NCBI GenBank assembly: GCA_963842775.1
Contig: CAWJHQ010000013.1
Coordinates: 248,001-312,000 of the forward strand
From: R-RK-3 sp963842775
Lineage (GTDB): Bacteria; Pseudomonadota; Alphaproteobacteria; Rhizobiales; Rhodomicrobiaceae
Length of the DNA: 64,000 nucleotides
Direction of reading: 5' to 3'
This document shows, piece by piece, positions 1 to 11,227 of the stretch; position 1 is the stretch's first letter; every line of letters starts with the position of its first letter. Both the position numbers and the translations under genes were made by a program. The notes under the pieces are model-generated. The model did no database searches and had not been told where the DNA came from. It saw only the letters and a list, made by a program, of their open reading frames with translations.

Positions 1-734
1 GCTGGCCATCCCCTTTGAAAATCTGAGCCCGGTGCTCGGCTGGCCGGTGCCGCTCGACCTGCCTTCGCTGGAACGCAAGCTCATCCGAGAGGGTCGCGGC
101 GGCTATTGCTATGAGCAGAACACCCTGTTTGCTGGCGTGCTGCGTCAACTAGGCTTCCAGGTAAGGGGGCTCTCGGCGCGCGTTCTCTGGAATTCGCCCG
201 AGGACGCAATTACCGCCCGCTCCCACATGCTGCTTGAGGTGATGGCCGAGGGCGAGGCTTACCTTGCCGATGTCGGCTTCGGCGGTCTTACGCAGACAGC
301 TCCGATCCGGTTTATGCCCGGCCTCGAGCAGGAAACGCCGCATGAGCCCGTCCGCCTCGTTCAGAGCGGCAGCTATTTCTACTCGCAGGCCTTCGTCAAA
401 GGCGCGTGGAAGACTGTCTACCGTTTCGAGCTGGTCGAGCAATTCGCACCCGATTACGAAATTGCAAATTACTATGTCTCGACGCATCCGGAACTCGCAT
501 TTCCGGCTCGATCTGCTGGTCGGCAGGCCCGCTCCGGGATGCCGTCACGTGCTTTTCAATAACCGCTATGTGGTCCATCATCTTAACGGTGAGAAGGAGT
601 CGCGCGTCCTCGACAGCGCCGCCGAAATCCGCGACGTGCTGGCGGGGCCGTTCGGGATCAGCGTGCCGGACGCTGCGGAATTCGAAGGGGCGATGGCGCG
701 CATTTTGGCGCGGGGGGCTTCCGTCGCCCAATAA
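1..734 (+). pseudogene. nat: arylamine N-acetyltransferase, copy 1 (5' end outside window, frameshifted)
   Basis: Near-identical second copy of the complete gene at 2703-3530, beginning at its codon 33. Arylamine N-acetyltransferases move acetyl from acetyl-CoA to aromatic amines through a Cys-His-Asp triad; the Cys (GRGGYCYEQ), His (ARSHMLL) and Asp (YLADVGFGG) motifs are all readable. One extra A near 492 (ccggaactcg here, ccggactcg in copy 2) shifts the frame, and the last 80 residues continue in another frame to the stop at 734. Most substitutions against copy 2 are silent, so the copies diverged under selection; the indel may be a sequencing error. Confidence 0.85.
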
Positions 735-818
735 TCCTGCGCTTGCGGCTTTGCATGCTGCATAATGCAATGGCGGCAAGCGCAACGCTGAACGCACAGC
801 GACCATAGGAGGCGTGCC

Positions 819-1466
819 ATGGCCCAAGCGCAAACCATCAAGGGCATCGCGTTTGACGCTTACGGTACGCTTTTCGACGTTTACTCGATCGGGGCCCTGG
901 CCGAGGACATCTTTCCCGGCGACGGCAAGGCGCTCGCCGAGCTCTGGCGCGAACGGCAGATTGACTATACGCGCATCCGGACGCTGAGCGGTCAGTATGC
1001 GGATTTCTGGACCGTCACCGGTGACGCGCTGGATTTCGCCTGCGACCGCCTCGCCCTCGATTTGACGCGGCGCGATCGTGACCGCCTGATGGCGCAATAT
1101 GAGCGCCTTCATGCTTTTCCGGAAAACCTCCGCGCGCTGCAGGAGCTTCGGCGGCTTGGTGTTCCGCTTGGCATCCTCTCCAATGGCACGCCTGGATGAT
1201 CGCAACGCTGTTGCCGCCGCCGGCATGGATGGACTGTTCGATCATATCTCAGCGTCGACGGCGTGCGCAAATTCAAGACCGCGCCCGAGGCCTACCAGCT
1301 CGGGCCGGACGCTTTCGGATGTCCGGCAGCGGAGATTTTGTTCGTATCGTCGAACGGATGGGATGTCTGCGGAGCGACATGGTTCGGCTACACGACGTTC
1401 TGGGTGAACCGGGCCGTTGCGCCGCTTGAGCGTCTGGGCGTGCGCCCGACGGCCGAGGGGCACACG
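819..1466 (+). pseudogene. haloacid dehalogenase type II, copy 1 (3'-truncated and frameshifted)
   Basis: Same protein as the copy at 3615. It starts at ATG 819 behind the Shine-Dalgarno AGGAGG and carries the nucleophile motif GIAFDAYGTLFD. Single-base losses near 1190-1205 and 1248 break the frame, while the later motif SSNGWDVCGATWFGY is intact in a third frame around 1350. The last roughly 19 residues are missing because the duplication junction at about 1466 replaces them with der sequence. With the 3' end gone this copy is unlikely to be functional even if the indels are sequencing errors. Confidence 0.8.
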
Positions 1467-2235
1467 GGAAATACGCTGGTAAAGCTGCTGGGAGGAGCGG
1501 ATGATCACGGGGCCGGAGCCGGGCCTGACGCGGGATTCGGTCGCCACCGATTTCACCTGGGGCGAACGGCAGGTCAAGCTGTTCGATACGGCGGGGCTGC
1601 GGCGTAAATCGCGGGTCGAGCAGAAGGCGGAAAAACTTGCCGTGGGCGATGCGCTGAATGCCATCCGTTTCGCCGAAGTGGTCGTGCTGCTGGTCGATGT
1701 CGGACAGGCGCTGGACAAGCAGGATCTGCAGATCGCCTCACTGGTCGAGAAAGAGGGCAGGGCGCTGGTCATCGGCATCAACAAATGGGACATCGTCGAA
1801 AACCGCGACAAGGTGCTGAAGGAACTGCGTGAGCAGGTCGAGATGCAGCTTCCGCAGGTGAAGGGCGTGCCCGTCGTTCCCGTCAGCGCGCTGTCGGGAC
1901 GCGGCGCCGACAAGCTGATGAAGGCGGTATTCACAGTCTATGAGGCCTGGAACAAGCGCATCTCGACCGCCGGCCTCAACCGCTGGTTCACCGAGGCCGT
2001 GGAAGGCCACCCGCCGCCTGCGCAGGCCGGCCGGCGCGTAAAACTGCGCTACATCACCCAGCCGAATGCGCGCCCGCCGACCTTCATCGCCTTCTGCTCG
2101 CAGCCCGACGCGCTGCCCGAATCCTATAAGCGCTATCTGGTCAATTCGCTGCGCGACGCATTCGATCTGCGCTCCGTGCCGATCCGGCTGCATCTGCGCA
2201 AGCCGAAAAACCCATATGCCGAGCGCAAATCATGA
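1467..2235 (+). pseudogene. der: ribosome-assembly GTPase Der, C-terminal part only
   Basis: Encodes the second G domain from just after its P-loop (TLV..LLG..RMITGPEPGLTRDS), then G3 (LFDTAGLRRKSRV), G4 (INKWDIV), G5 (VPVSALSG) and the complete KH-like C-terminal domain, ending NPYAERKS. The first G domain and the P-loop of the second are absent, and the first codons are out of frame, so this cannot be a working Der. Der is normally an essential 50S assembly factor, so an intact der should lie upstream of the window as the donor of this fragment. The stop overlaps the start of holC (ATGA), the normal operon arrangement. Confidence 0.85.
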
Positions 2236-2690
2236 GCGAGCCGGCGGAGGTGCTGTTCTATCAGCTCGAACGCCAGCCGCTCGATCAGGTGCTGCCGGGC
2301 CTCTTGGAGAAGACCCTTGAGCGGGGCTGGCGCGCGGTCGTGCAGGCCGGAAGCGAGGAGCGGCTTGAGGCGCTGGATGCGCTCCTCTGGACCTATGCCG
2401 ATGACAGTTTTCTGCCGCATGGCACGGCGCGTGACGGCTTTTCCGATCGACAGCCGGTGTTCCTGACCGCCACCGAGGCCAACCCGAACGGCGCGGCGGT
2501 GCGCTTTTTCGTCGACGGCGCCGATGGTGCGGACCTGAGCGGCTATACACGTGTCGTCTATCTGTTCGACGGCCGCGATGAGGATGCCCGTCTGAAGGCC
2601 CGCGAGCAGTGGAAGCGCGCCAAGGCCGATGGGCACGCCGTCACCTTCTGGCAGCAGAACGATCGCGGACGCTGGGAGAAGAAGGCGTAA
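2232..2690 (+). CDS. holC: DNA polymerase III chi subunit
   Basis: A 152-residue protein of the HolC family, which links single-stranded-DNA-binding protein to the polymerase III clamp loader at the replication fork. The length and the C-terminal signature (YLFDGRDED, followed by the REQWKR and VTFWQQN stretches) fit. It overlaps the der stop by four bases (ATGA), suggesting translational coupling, and is followed 12 bp later by nat. It lies inside the tandem duplication, so a second holC is expected upstream of the window. Confidence 0.85.
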   Translation: MSEPAEVLFYQLERQPLDQVLPGLLEKTLERGWRAVVQAGSEERLEALDALLWTYADDSFLPHGTARDGFSDRQPVFLTATEANPNGAAVRFFVDGADGADLSGYTRVVYLFDGRDEDARLKAREQWKRAKADGHAVTFWQQNDRGRWEKKA

Positions 2691-2702
2691 GGAAGCGTTC
2701 CC

Positions 2703-3530
2703 ATGGTCGATATCGACGCCTATTTCCAGCGTATCGGTTATCGGGGGACAGCCGCGCCGACCGTCGAAACATTGCGCGCGCTGCACCATCTCCACCCGCT
2801 GGCCATCCCCTTTGAAAATCTGAGCCCGGTGCTCGGCTGGCCGGTGCCGCTCGACCTGCCTTCGCTGGAACGCAAGCTCATCCGAGAGGGTCGCGGCGGC
2901 TATTGCTATGAGCAAAATACCCTGTTTGCTGCCGTGCTGCGTCAGCTAGGCTTCCAGGTGAGGGGGCTCTCGGCGCGCGTTCTGTGGAATTCGCCCGAGG
3001 ACGCAATTACCGCCCGCTCCCACATGCTGCTTGAGGTGATGGCCGAGGGCGAGGCTTACCTCGCCGATGTCGGCTTCGGCGGTCTTACGCAAACAGCCCC
3101 GATCCGGTTTATGCCCGGCCTCGAGCAGGAAACGCCGCATGAGCCCGTCCGCCTCGTTCAGAGCGGCAGCTATTTCCGCTCGCAGGCCTTCGTCAAAGGC
3201 GCGTGGAAGACTGTCTACCGTTTCGAGCTGATCGAGCAATTCGCTCCCGATTACGAAATTGCAAATTACTATGTCTCGACGCATCCGGACTCGCATTTCC
3301 GGCTCGATCTGCTGGTCGGCAGGCCCGCTCCCGGATGCCGTCACGTGCTTTTCAATAACCGCTATGTGGTCCATCATCTTAACGGCGAGAAGGAGTCGCG
3401 CGTCCTCGACAGCGCCGCCGAAATCCGCGACGTGCTGGCGGGGCCGTTCGGGATCAGCGTGCCGGACGCGGCGGAATTCGAAGGGGCGATGGCGCGCATT
3501 TTGGCACGGGGGGCTTCCGTCGCCCAATAA
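2703..3530 (+). CDS. nat: arylamine N-acetyltransferase, copy 2 (complete)
   Basis: A 275-residue protein with the full NAT triad at canonical spacing: Cys68 in GRGGYCYEQ, His107 in ARSHMLL and Asp122 in LADVGFGG. It acetylates arylamines, hydrazines or related small amines using acetyl-CoA in the cytoplasm; the native substrate cannot be told from sequence. It starts at ATG 2703, 12 bp after holC, and is probably in the same operon as holC and the downstream dehalogenase. The open frame is intact, unlike copy 1. Confidence 0.92.
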   Translation: MVDIDAYFQRIGYRGTAAPTVETLRALHHLHPLAIPFENLSPVLGWPVPLDLPSLERKLIREGRGGYCYEQNTLFAAVLRQLGFQVRGLSARVLWNSPEDAITARSHMLLEVMAEGEAYLADVGFGGLTQTAPIRFMPGLEQETPHEPVRLVQSGSYFRSQAFVKGAWKTVYRFELIEQFAPDYEIANYYVSTHPDSHFRLDLLVGRPAPGCRHVLFNNRYVVHHLNGEKESRVLDSAAEIRDVLAGPFGISVPDAAEFEGAMARILARGASVAQ

Positions 3531-4264
3531 TCCTGCGCTTGCGGCTTTGCATGCTGCATAATGCGATGGCGGCAAGCGCAACGCTGAACACACAGCGACC
3601 ATAGGAGGCGTGCCATGGCCCAAGCGCAAACCATCAAGGGCATCGCGTTTGACGCTTACGGCACGCTTTTCGATGTTTACTCGATCGGAGCCCTGGCGGA
3701 GGACATTTTCCCCGGCGACGGCAAGGCGCTCGCCGAGCTCTGGCGCGACCGCCAGATCGACTATACGCGCATCCGGACGCTGAGCGGTCAGTATGCGGAT
3801 TTCTGGACCGTCACCGGTGACGCGCTGGATTTCGCCTGCGACCGCCTCGCTCTTGATTTGACCCGGCGCGATCGTGACCGCCTGATGGCGCAATATGAGC
3901 GCCTTCACGCTTTTCCGGAAAATCTCCGTGTACTGCAGGAGCTTAAGCGTCTTGGCCTGGCGCTTGGCATCCTGTCCAATGGCACGCCCTGGATGATCGC
4001 CAACGCCGTTGCCGCCGCCGGCATGGATGGACTATTCGATCATATTCTCAGCGTCGACGGCGTGCGCAAATTCAAGACTGCGCCCGAGGCCTACCAGCTC
4101 GGGCCGGACGCTTTCGGATGCCGGCGGCGGAAATTCTCTTCGTATCGTCGAACGGATGGGATGTCTGCGGTGCGACATGGTTCGGCTACACGACCTTCTG
4201 GGTCAACCGGGCCGTTGCGCCGCTTGAGCGGCTGGGCGTGCGTCCGACGGCCGAGGGGCACACG
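2798..4264. repeat. tandem duplication, right copy (nat + had)
   Basis: Second copy of the sequence at 1-1466, offset about 2797 bp. The repeated unit as a whole is der C-terminal half, holC, nat and most of had. After the shared cacacg the right copy continues with the genuine 3' end of had. Confidence 0.85.
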
Positions 4265-4315
4265 CTGGACGATGTCGTGGCATTCGTCAGCGGACAGCTG
4301 GCTGATGCGCGATGA
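3615..4315 (+). CDS. haloacid dehalogenase type II, copy 2 (one-base frameshift)
   Basis: L-2-haloacid-dehalogenase-type member of the HAD superfamily; family enzymes release halide from short 2-haloacids through an aspartyl ester. Asp13 lies in GIAFDAYGTLFD, followed by ILSNGTPWM, the KTAPEAYQLGPDAFG lysine region and SSNGWDVCGA. A one-base loss near 4120 (gatgccggc here, gatgtccggc in copy 1) breaks the frame; the remainder reads in another frame through VSGQLADAR to the stop at 4313-4315. Shine-Dalgarno AGGAGG precedes the ATG by 8 bp. Total length about 234 residues once corrected, normal for the family. Activity on haloacids is inferred from family only. Confidence 0.85.
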
Positions 4316-4441
4316 GGAGGTCATAAAGGCCTTCATGCCTCAATCCGCCGAGTGACGCTCCGCCTGCGCAAAATATGCACAGGACGACATTTAGCAGTTA
4401 TGTTAGGTTAGTTTTCCGTTTTGCATCCGGCATTTCGATAA

Positions 4442-6563
4442 ATGCTACGAAATCGCGCCCTGATTGTTTCTGCATTGCCCGTCGAAGCCAAAGCAATTCT
4501 TTCCTTCTTCGACGATCCTCATGTGAGAAGTACGCCAAAGGGCGTTAGCTACATGACAGGAAACAGAAAAATCTTTTCGGGCAAGCTGGGCGAGAAGATC
4601 GAAGAAAATTGGGCATTTTTCATTGCAACGCCGACTGGAATGGGAAATCTGGAGGTCACGCGGGCCCTGCACCAGATGATACCGGAGTGCAGCCCGGACA
4701 TCGTTGCGCTGATCGGCTGTGCGGGCGGGTTCCCGGACAAAATCGAACAATATGACGTCGTTGTCGCCCCACGCGTTGACTACATCGCGCGCGCAAAGGT
4801 CAGCCGGAAGACACAGCTTCGGCCTCAGCAGGAGATGTGTTCAACCGTGTTCGTCGATCATTGCAAGAACGTGCAATTGCTCGACCTGTGGCACCAGTAT
4901 CTGCACCCCGACATCACCAACGCCCCGATCAACGTCCAATTCGAACCGATCGTTTCGGGTGAAACTGTGCTGGCCAACTCGCGTTCGGCGTATTTTCGGT
5001 TAGCGCAGATTGCCTCGCCCAAAGCCGTGGCAATCGAGATGGAGGGTTATGGGTTTCTGTCAGCCTGCCGGGAGTACAAGGTTGAGGCCGCCGTCATTCA
5101 GGGAATATCGGACACCTTGGACGACAAGAATGACCCGACCGACGACGGAAGATCATCCAATCTGGGTCTGCGATAAAGCGCAATATAAAGCCACGCGGCA
5201 TGCAGCCGCCCTTTTCTTTGCCACACTTGACTTTGTTGACAGCAAAGCTTTCCGCAGGCGCGCGGTGCGGCAGAAAGATGAACTCACCGAAGTCTCGATG
5301 ATCATCGACGCCGAAATGCATGATGTCGCTGAGATCCAGGCCGACCTGTTCGAGTTGTTCAAAAAATACGGCATACGGAACTTCTCCTTCAAGCCCGCCA
5401 ACAGCGTGCGCGTCGGCTTCAAGGGCCAACTCACCGGCCTGCGTATCTATGAAGCGCTGATTGCGGCAGGAATTATTGACCGGGTCGCCGGATTTAAGGT
5501 CCGGCATTTCGAGCTTAAGACGGATAGGTCCGAAGATCGGCAGCTAGCAGGCATCCTGACTCGTATTCGCGGCCTTCGGGGAGCGTCCCTGGAAGATGTG
5601 CTGCAAGCGATCCGCGACGAAAATTGGCTGGATGATTTTCCCGATCACACGCCGATTGTCTTGGACGCGCTTGAGCACCAGCAGAAGAGCACAAAGAAAG
5701 CGCACAGACGGGCAGGGCGGATCTTATACCCCACTGCACGCGATACAGGTGATGCGGCGAAGCTCGGCAGCTATTTCGGGCCGCCAACCACGCCTGCGAT
5801 TATCTTGACCGATACTTCGGAGCTAAATGCACAGCTAACGCAGTGGCAGCCTGCTGCGGTGGAAGGACATTCGTTGCGCTGGTTCATGGGCAGTGCGCTG
5901 CTTGACAGAGACATCGCGCCCGATATTCTCCTGGCGCATTCCAAACAAAAATTCTTTTACTCATGGCCAAGTCTGGGGATGCTTCACAAGGCTTGCCGCC
6001 TTTCCGAGAAGGATTTCATCGATGGCTGCACCGCAGAATGGCAAGGTATGCGCCATGATTTGGGGCCGTCTATCCTGCAGCTTCTGGATGACGAGAAATC
6101 GGACCGGCTTGGTCGAGGGCAAATCCGGGACGCGATGCTGGGTCGGCCGGCAGCACTAATCAAGAGCATCGATATACTGACGCTGACATGCCGCATCCTC
6201 TCGCAAAGCAAGCTTCCGGTTCGCGGCTGCATCATCCCCTCGCTCTATGTCCTGGCGTTTAACGGCACGATTGCGGCGGATGGGACGATCGAGCGAATGC
6301 TGCTGACGGGCATGGCCGGTGATCTGGTTCGAGTTGCCGCCGAATCTGCATTGCCGCTGCGGGTGGTGCAGAGCGCGTTGAGGGGGGACACGTTGCCTTT
6401 TCGTGCAGCGTCAGCGCTAACCTCGGTGCTCGAACGGGTTGTCCTCAAGAAGACAAAGCTCACCGCCTCCACATGGGTTCTTGACGCTGATGATGTATCC
6501 AGACGCCGGCGGGAAGCCGTAATGCTCGATGATGTCGCCATTAAGCTTTATGTGAATCCATAA
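4442..6563 (+). CDS. nucleoside-phosphorylase-like domain fused to a novel C-terminal region (one-base frameshift)
   Basis: Residues 1-235 resemble the PNP/UDP-phosphorylase/MTA-nucleosidase fold: LIVSALPVEAKAIL at the start, ATPTGMGN, IVALIGCAGG, VAIEMEGYGF (the family's Met-Glu substrate region) and GISDTLDDK. An extra base near 5145 shifts the frame; the fold then ends with ATRHAAALFFATLDF. About 450 further residues follow: a block with a VRVGFKGQLTGL segment reminiscent of small effector-associated domains, then about 300 residues I do not recognise. Housekeeping nucleosidases are only 230-260 residues and lack this extension. The next gene starts 1 bp after the stop and encodes a membrane protein. 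I infer a conflict-system effector that would cleave or bind nucleosides; this is not proven. Confidence 0.7.
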
Positions 6564-6564
6564 A

Positions 6565-7098
6565 ATGAAAGAAATTCTGCTGCTCGAATACGAGAAGTTG
6601 AAGGACGAGCAGCGGGTTCGAATATCATTTCGCGAAAATCTCTTTTACATAGCGCTTATCGTCGTCGGCGCTGTATTTTCAGCCCTGCTTACCATGCCTG
6701 TCGTTGATTTCGCCTACCTTGCTTTGACCCCTGTGCTCTTTATCATCTCAACCGCGTACTACTAATAACGATGAAATAATTGCCCGCATGAATATCTATG
6801 TCAGGGAAAATTTGACACTAAGACTTGCTGCTGCAACAGGATTAAGGCGGAAGAGCTGTTTCAGTGGGAGGGCTTTACAAGGGGTGGTGGAAGGTCTAGG
6901 CGACGGCTGTATCAACTTGCCGCCAACCTCATGCTCTATCCCGGAGCTTCGTCGGCCGCGCTGGCGTTTTTTGTATCGCGGCGGATCCAGCTGAGCCAGG
7001 CTGAGACAATCGGGGTTTTCATATGCGCCCTGATTACGGCTTTGATGCTTATCCAGGTTCTGCACTATGCGGACGTCTTAGGCCGGAAATCAAAATAA
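6565..7098 (+). CDS. multi-pass membrane protein partner of the PNP-fusion gene (frameshifted)
   Basis: N-terminus LLEYEKLKDEQRVRISFREN, then two hydrophobic segments (FYIALIVVGAVFSALL and YLALTPVLFIIS). After a frame change near 6765 the sequence continues NNDEIIARMNIYVRENL; after another near 6850 it continues LFQWEGF, RRRLYQLAANLMLYPGASS, ALAFFVSRR and ALITALMLIQVLHYADVL to TAA at 7096-7098. Corrected length is about 178 residues with four predicted membrane helices. Small four-helix proteins of this pattern (EY.xL..EQ..RI..R.NL) occur beside effector genes in bacterial conflict systems, to my recollection. The 1-bp spacing from the upstream stop indicates one operon and probably one system. 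Confidence 0.6.
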
Positions 7099-7247
7099 CC
7101 CTTTCGCGGCGGGCAAGCGATCACTCGGTTCGTGCGGTTGTTGGCCCCGTCTCGTCGCACCGCAAAAGGTGACGCCAACGTCAAGTCGCTGTAAATAGTG
7201 GAGGCGCACAATAAGACGAACCTGTATTCGCTAGGAGCCCGCCCCCC

Positions 7248-9264
<2,017 letters not shown>

Positions 9265-9307
9265 GAGCATTTTCCAGCAAAGCGGACACCGTTTGCGTCG
9301 GAAATGC
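9265..9307. repeat. RIME-like imperfect palindrome
   Basis: Directly after the pccA stop lies GAGCATTTTCC ... GGAAATGC, an imperfect palindrome of about 43 bp with a GCGGACACCG centre. Short palindromes of this general form are dispersed in many Rhizobiales genomes. A related element lies at 55347-55395. It could act as a transcript-end hairpin. Confidence 0.5.
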
Positions 9308-9340
9308 GACCGGACAAAGAGAATTGGCGGAGGAGGCACG

Positions 9341-9719
9341 ATGAACACACAGGAAGGCGGTTGCCTTTGCGGTGCCGTGCGGTTCCGGCTGCTCGGACCG
9401 CCCTTCGAGATCGACTATTGCCATTGCCATTCTTGCCGGAAGCACACCGGCGCACCGGTTTCGGCCTTCGCGGATTGCAAGCGCGCACCTCGTGGAATTC
9501 ACCAAGGGCGCGCCCAAACTGTTCGAATCCTCGCCGGGCGTGCGGCGCGGATTCTGTGCTGAATGCGGCTCGACGCTGACCTACGAAACCGATGACCTGC
9601 CCGACGAGATCCACATCCACATCGGCGCGCTGGACAGGCCGGAAGATTTTCCTCCCCACGGCAGCCCTTCTTTTCCGGAAGAGCGTGTGTCCTGGTTCCG
9701 CATCGCGGACGTGGACTGA
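9341..9719 (+). CDS. GFA/CENP-V family protein (one-base frameshift)
   Basis: Small zinc protein of the glutathione-dependent formaldehyde-activating (GFA) fold. The Cys ligands are visible in GGCLCGAVRF, DYCHCHSCRKHTG and, after the frameshift, GFCAECGSTLTY. It starts at ATG 9341 with Shine-Dalgarno GGAGGAGG. An extra base near 9485 breaks the frame; the remainder ends ERVSWFRIADVD. Corrected length about 125 residues, normal for the family. Most GFA-fold proteins are not proven formaldehyde enzymes, so the substrate is unknown. Confidence 0.8.
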
Positions 9720-9811
9720 CGCCGCTGCACTGGCGCGCAGATTCCCCCGGAAGAGCGCACGCCGAAAGGCCGCTTAATAAGGCAGACGAACTGACCTCGC
9801 GCAAGCGGAGC

Positions 9812-11065
9812 TTAAAGCGTCCGCTGCCCTGGCACCGGGGTGTCGTCCTCGACGTCGTCGTCCTCGATGGCCTTCTCCTTGCCGATCAACTCCATCGCCT
9901 CGATGGACCGTTCCAGTCCTTCACGCGTTTCGGGGGTAAGGCTGCCTTTGACCCGTTCTCCCCACGCTTCGCCCAGCGCCTTCGCCGCGGCCTCCAGGCG
10001 GGCTTTGTCCTCGGCGCTGCGCTCCTTGAACAGACCCTTTTTCTTGGTGTCGTCGGCGAATTTCTGCACGGCGGCGATGTCTTCCTTGGAGAAGGAGGTG
10101 GCCTCGCGGACGATCTCGTCGACAAGCCGGAAGCTTTTCGCCGTCACCGGGGCCAGGACAAGAAGATGAAGTTTTTCAAGCTGTTCCTGGTTCATGACCG
10201 CCGCAAGCGCCGACGGACCGACGGCAAGCATCATCGACTTCTGCAGATTGTAGAAGAATTCGAATTTCTCCAGCCCGGCCCGGATTTCTTCGCGCTGCGC
10301 CTCGGGGACGAGGTCGGTCTGCTGCACTTCCTTCATGAAGCGCGTGACCTTCGCAACCATTTCATCCACGCGCGAAACCCTCAGGAAATCGTTGATGATG
10401 CCTTGCGCCTTGGACACCAGCTCCGGTGACGGCGCGCGCGCATCGGGCTTGGTGAACGGATTGTTCTCGGCGCTGAGGTTCAGCTCGCGGAACCACGCAG
10501 TCATCTGGTAATAGCTTCGAAGCTCCTGATAGCTGTAATCGGTAACCAGCCGAGTGGCGGCATAAACGGTGTTGAAGACCTTCCGCATCGCCGGCAGATC
10601 GAGCAATTCGCCAAGCGCCTGGATTTCGGCCGCCGACAGATATTGCGCCTGCAGCCGTGCGATATCGGCAATGATTTCATCACGATGCTGGTTGAGGAAC
10701 GGCTCGGCCTCGTCGCCAGCCCGCAGCGAATAATGGAGGAGCGAAATGACCTTGCCCATATGCTGCATCATATCGGCGTCGAATTCGGGCTTGCCGGCCG
10801 TGTCGCCCTTGGCCGCATCGCGCATGCTCGGCAGATAGGCGTCGCGCAGCACGCGGCGAAAATCCGCGTAGATTTCGGGCAGCCGGGATGCGGGCAGCGC
10901 CTCGGAGATCAGTTCGCGAAGCCGCCGCTCCTTTTCGCGCGTGTCCTCGATTTGCGCGTAAGCCCCGCCGCCGATGGCGGAGAGCGGCACGAGAACGCCG
11001 AGCGCGACGGGAAGCGCAATGGCCAAGGCATTGATAAACTGTCTCACGCGCTTCTCCTGTTGCAA
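9812..11065 (-). CDS. exported helical protein, DUF2059-like
   Basis: A 417-residue protein with an N-terminal signal peptide (hydrophobic core ALAIALPVALGVLVPL, likely cleavage after GGGAYA). The mature protein is predicted all helical and highly charged. A segment LSAAEIQALGELLDLPAMRK is reminiscent of DUF2059, in which helices are followed by an eELkal..Fy pattern. The acidic tail EDDDVEDDTPVPGQRTL is unstructured. Probably periplasmic; function unknown. It is divergent from the exported DUF3616-like gene at 11228, and the two share a short intergenic region. Confidence 0.65.
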   Translation of the reverse strand: MQQEKRVRQFINALAIALPVALGVLVPLSAIGGGAYAQIEDTREKERRLRELISEALPASRLPEIYADFRRVLRDAYLPSMRDAAKGDTAGKPEFDADMMQHMGKVISLLHYSLRAGDEAEPFLNQHRDEIIADIARLQAQYLSAAEIQALGELLDLPAMRKVFNTVYAATRLVTDYSYQELRSYYQMTAWFRELNLSAENNPFTKPDARAPSPELVSKAQGIINDFLRVSRVDEMVAKVTRFMKEVQQTDLVPEAQREEIRAGLEKFEFFYNLQKSMMLAVGPSALAAVMNQEQLEKLHLLVLAPVTAKSFRLVDEIVREATSFSKEDIAAVQKFADDTKKKGLFKERSAEDKARLEAAAKALGEAWGERVKGSLTPETREGLERSIEAMELIGKEKAIEDDDVEDDTPVPGQRTL

Positions 11066-11227
11066 CCCCGCGGCGGGCCAAACCTTTATCCGATGTGTCT
11101 TAACATTCGGCGGACTGCCCGGGAAGATGTCCCGGCCGCGCGGCTGAATTTAGGCGGATGAGCCGAGCGGCTTGGACGATCGGTCTCGGATGCTGCTTTG
11201 TTCAGGAAAATGGGCATAGTCCGGACG

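Larger units (their letters stand above)
1..1466. repeat. tandem duplication, left copy (nat + had part)
   Basis: Positions 1-1466 match 2798-4264 at an offset of about 2797 bp with scattered, mostly silent differences. The match ends inside the had reading frame at the shared cacacg, where the left copy runs straight into the second G domain of der. The layout is that of a tandem duplication of a der'-holC-nat-had unit whose left copy starts upstream of the window. Confidence 0.85.

Noticed and set aside
4442..5176. Stand-alone housekeeping MTA/AdoHcy nucleosidase
   Set aside because: The end of the nucleosidase fold (ATRHAAALFF) is found only in the next frame, which continues for another 450 residues, so the short frame is a frameshift product.
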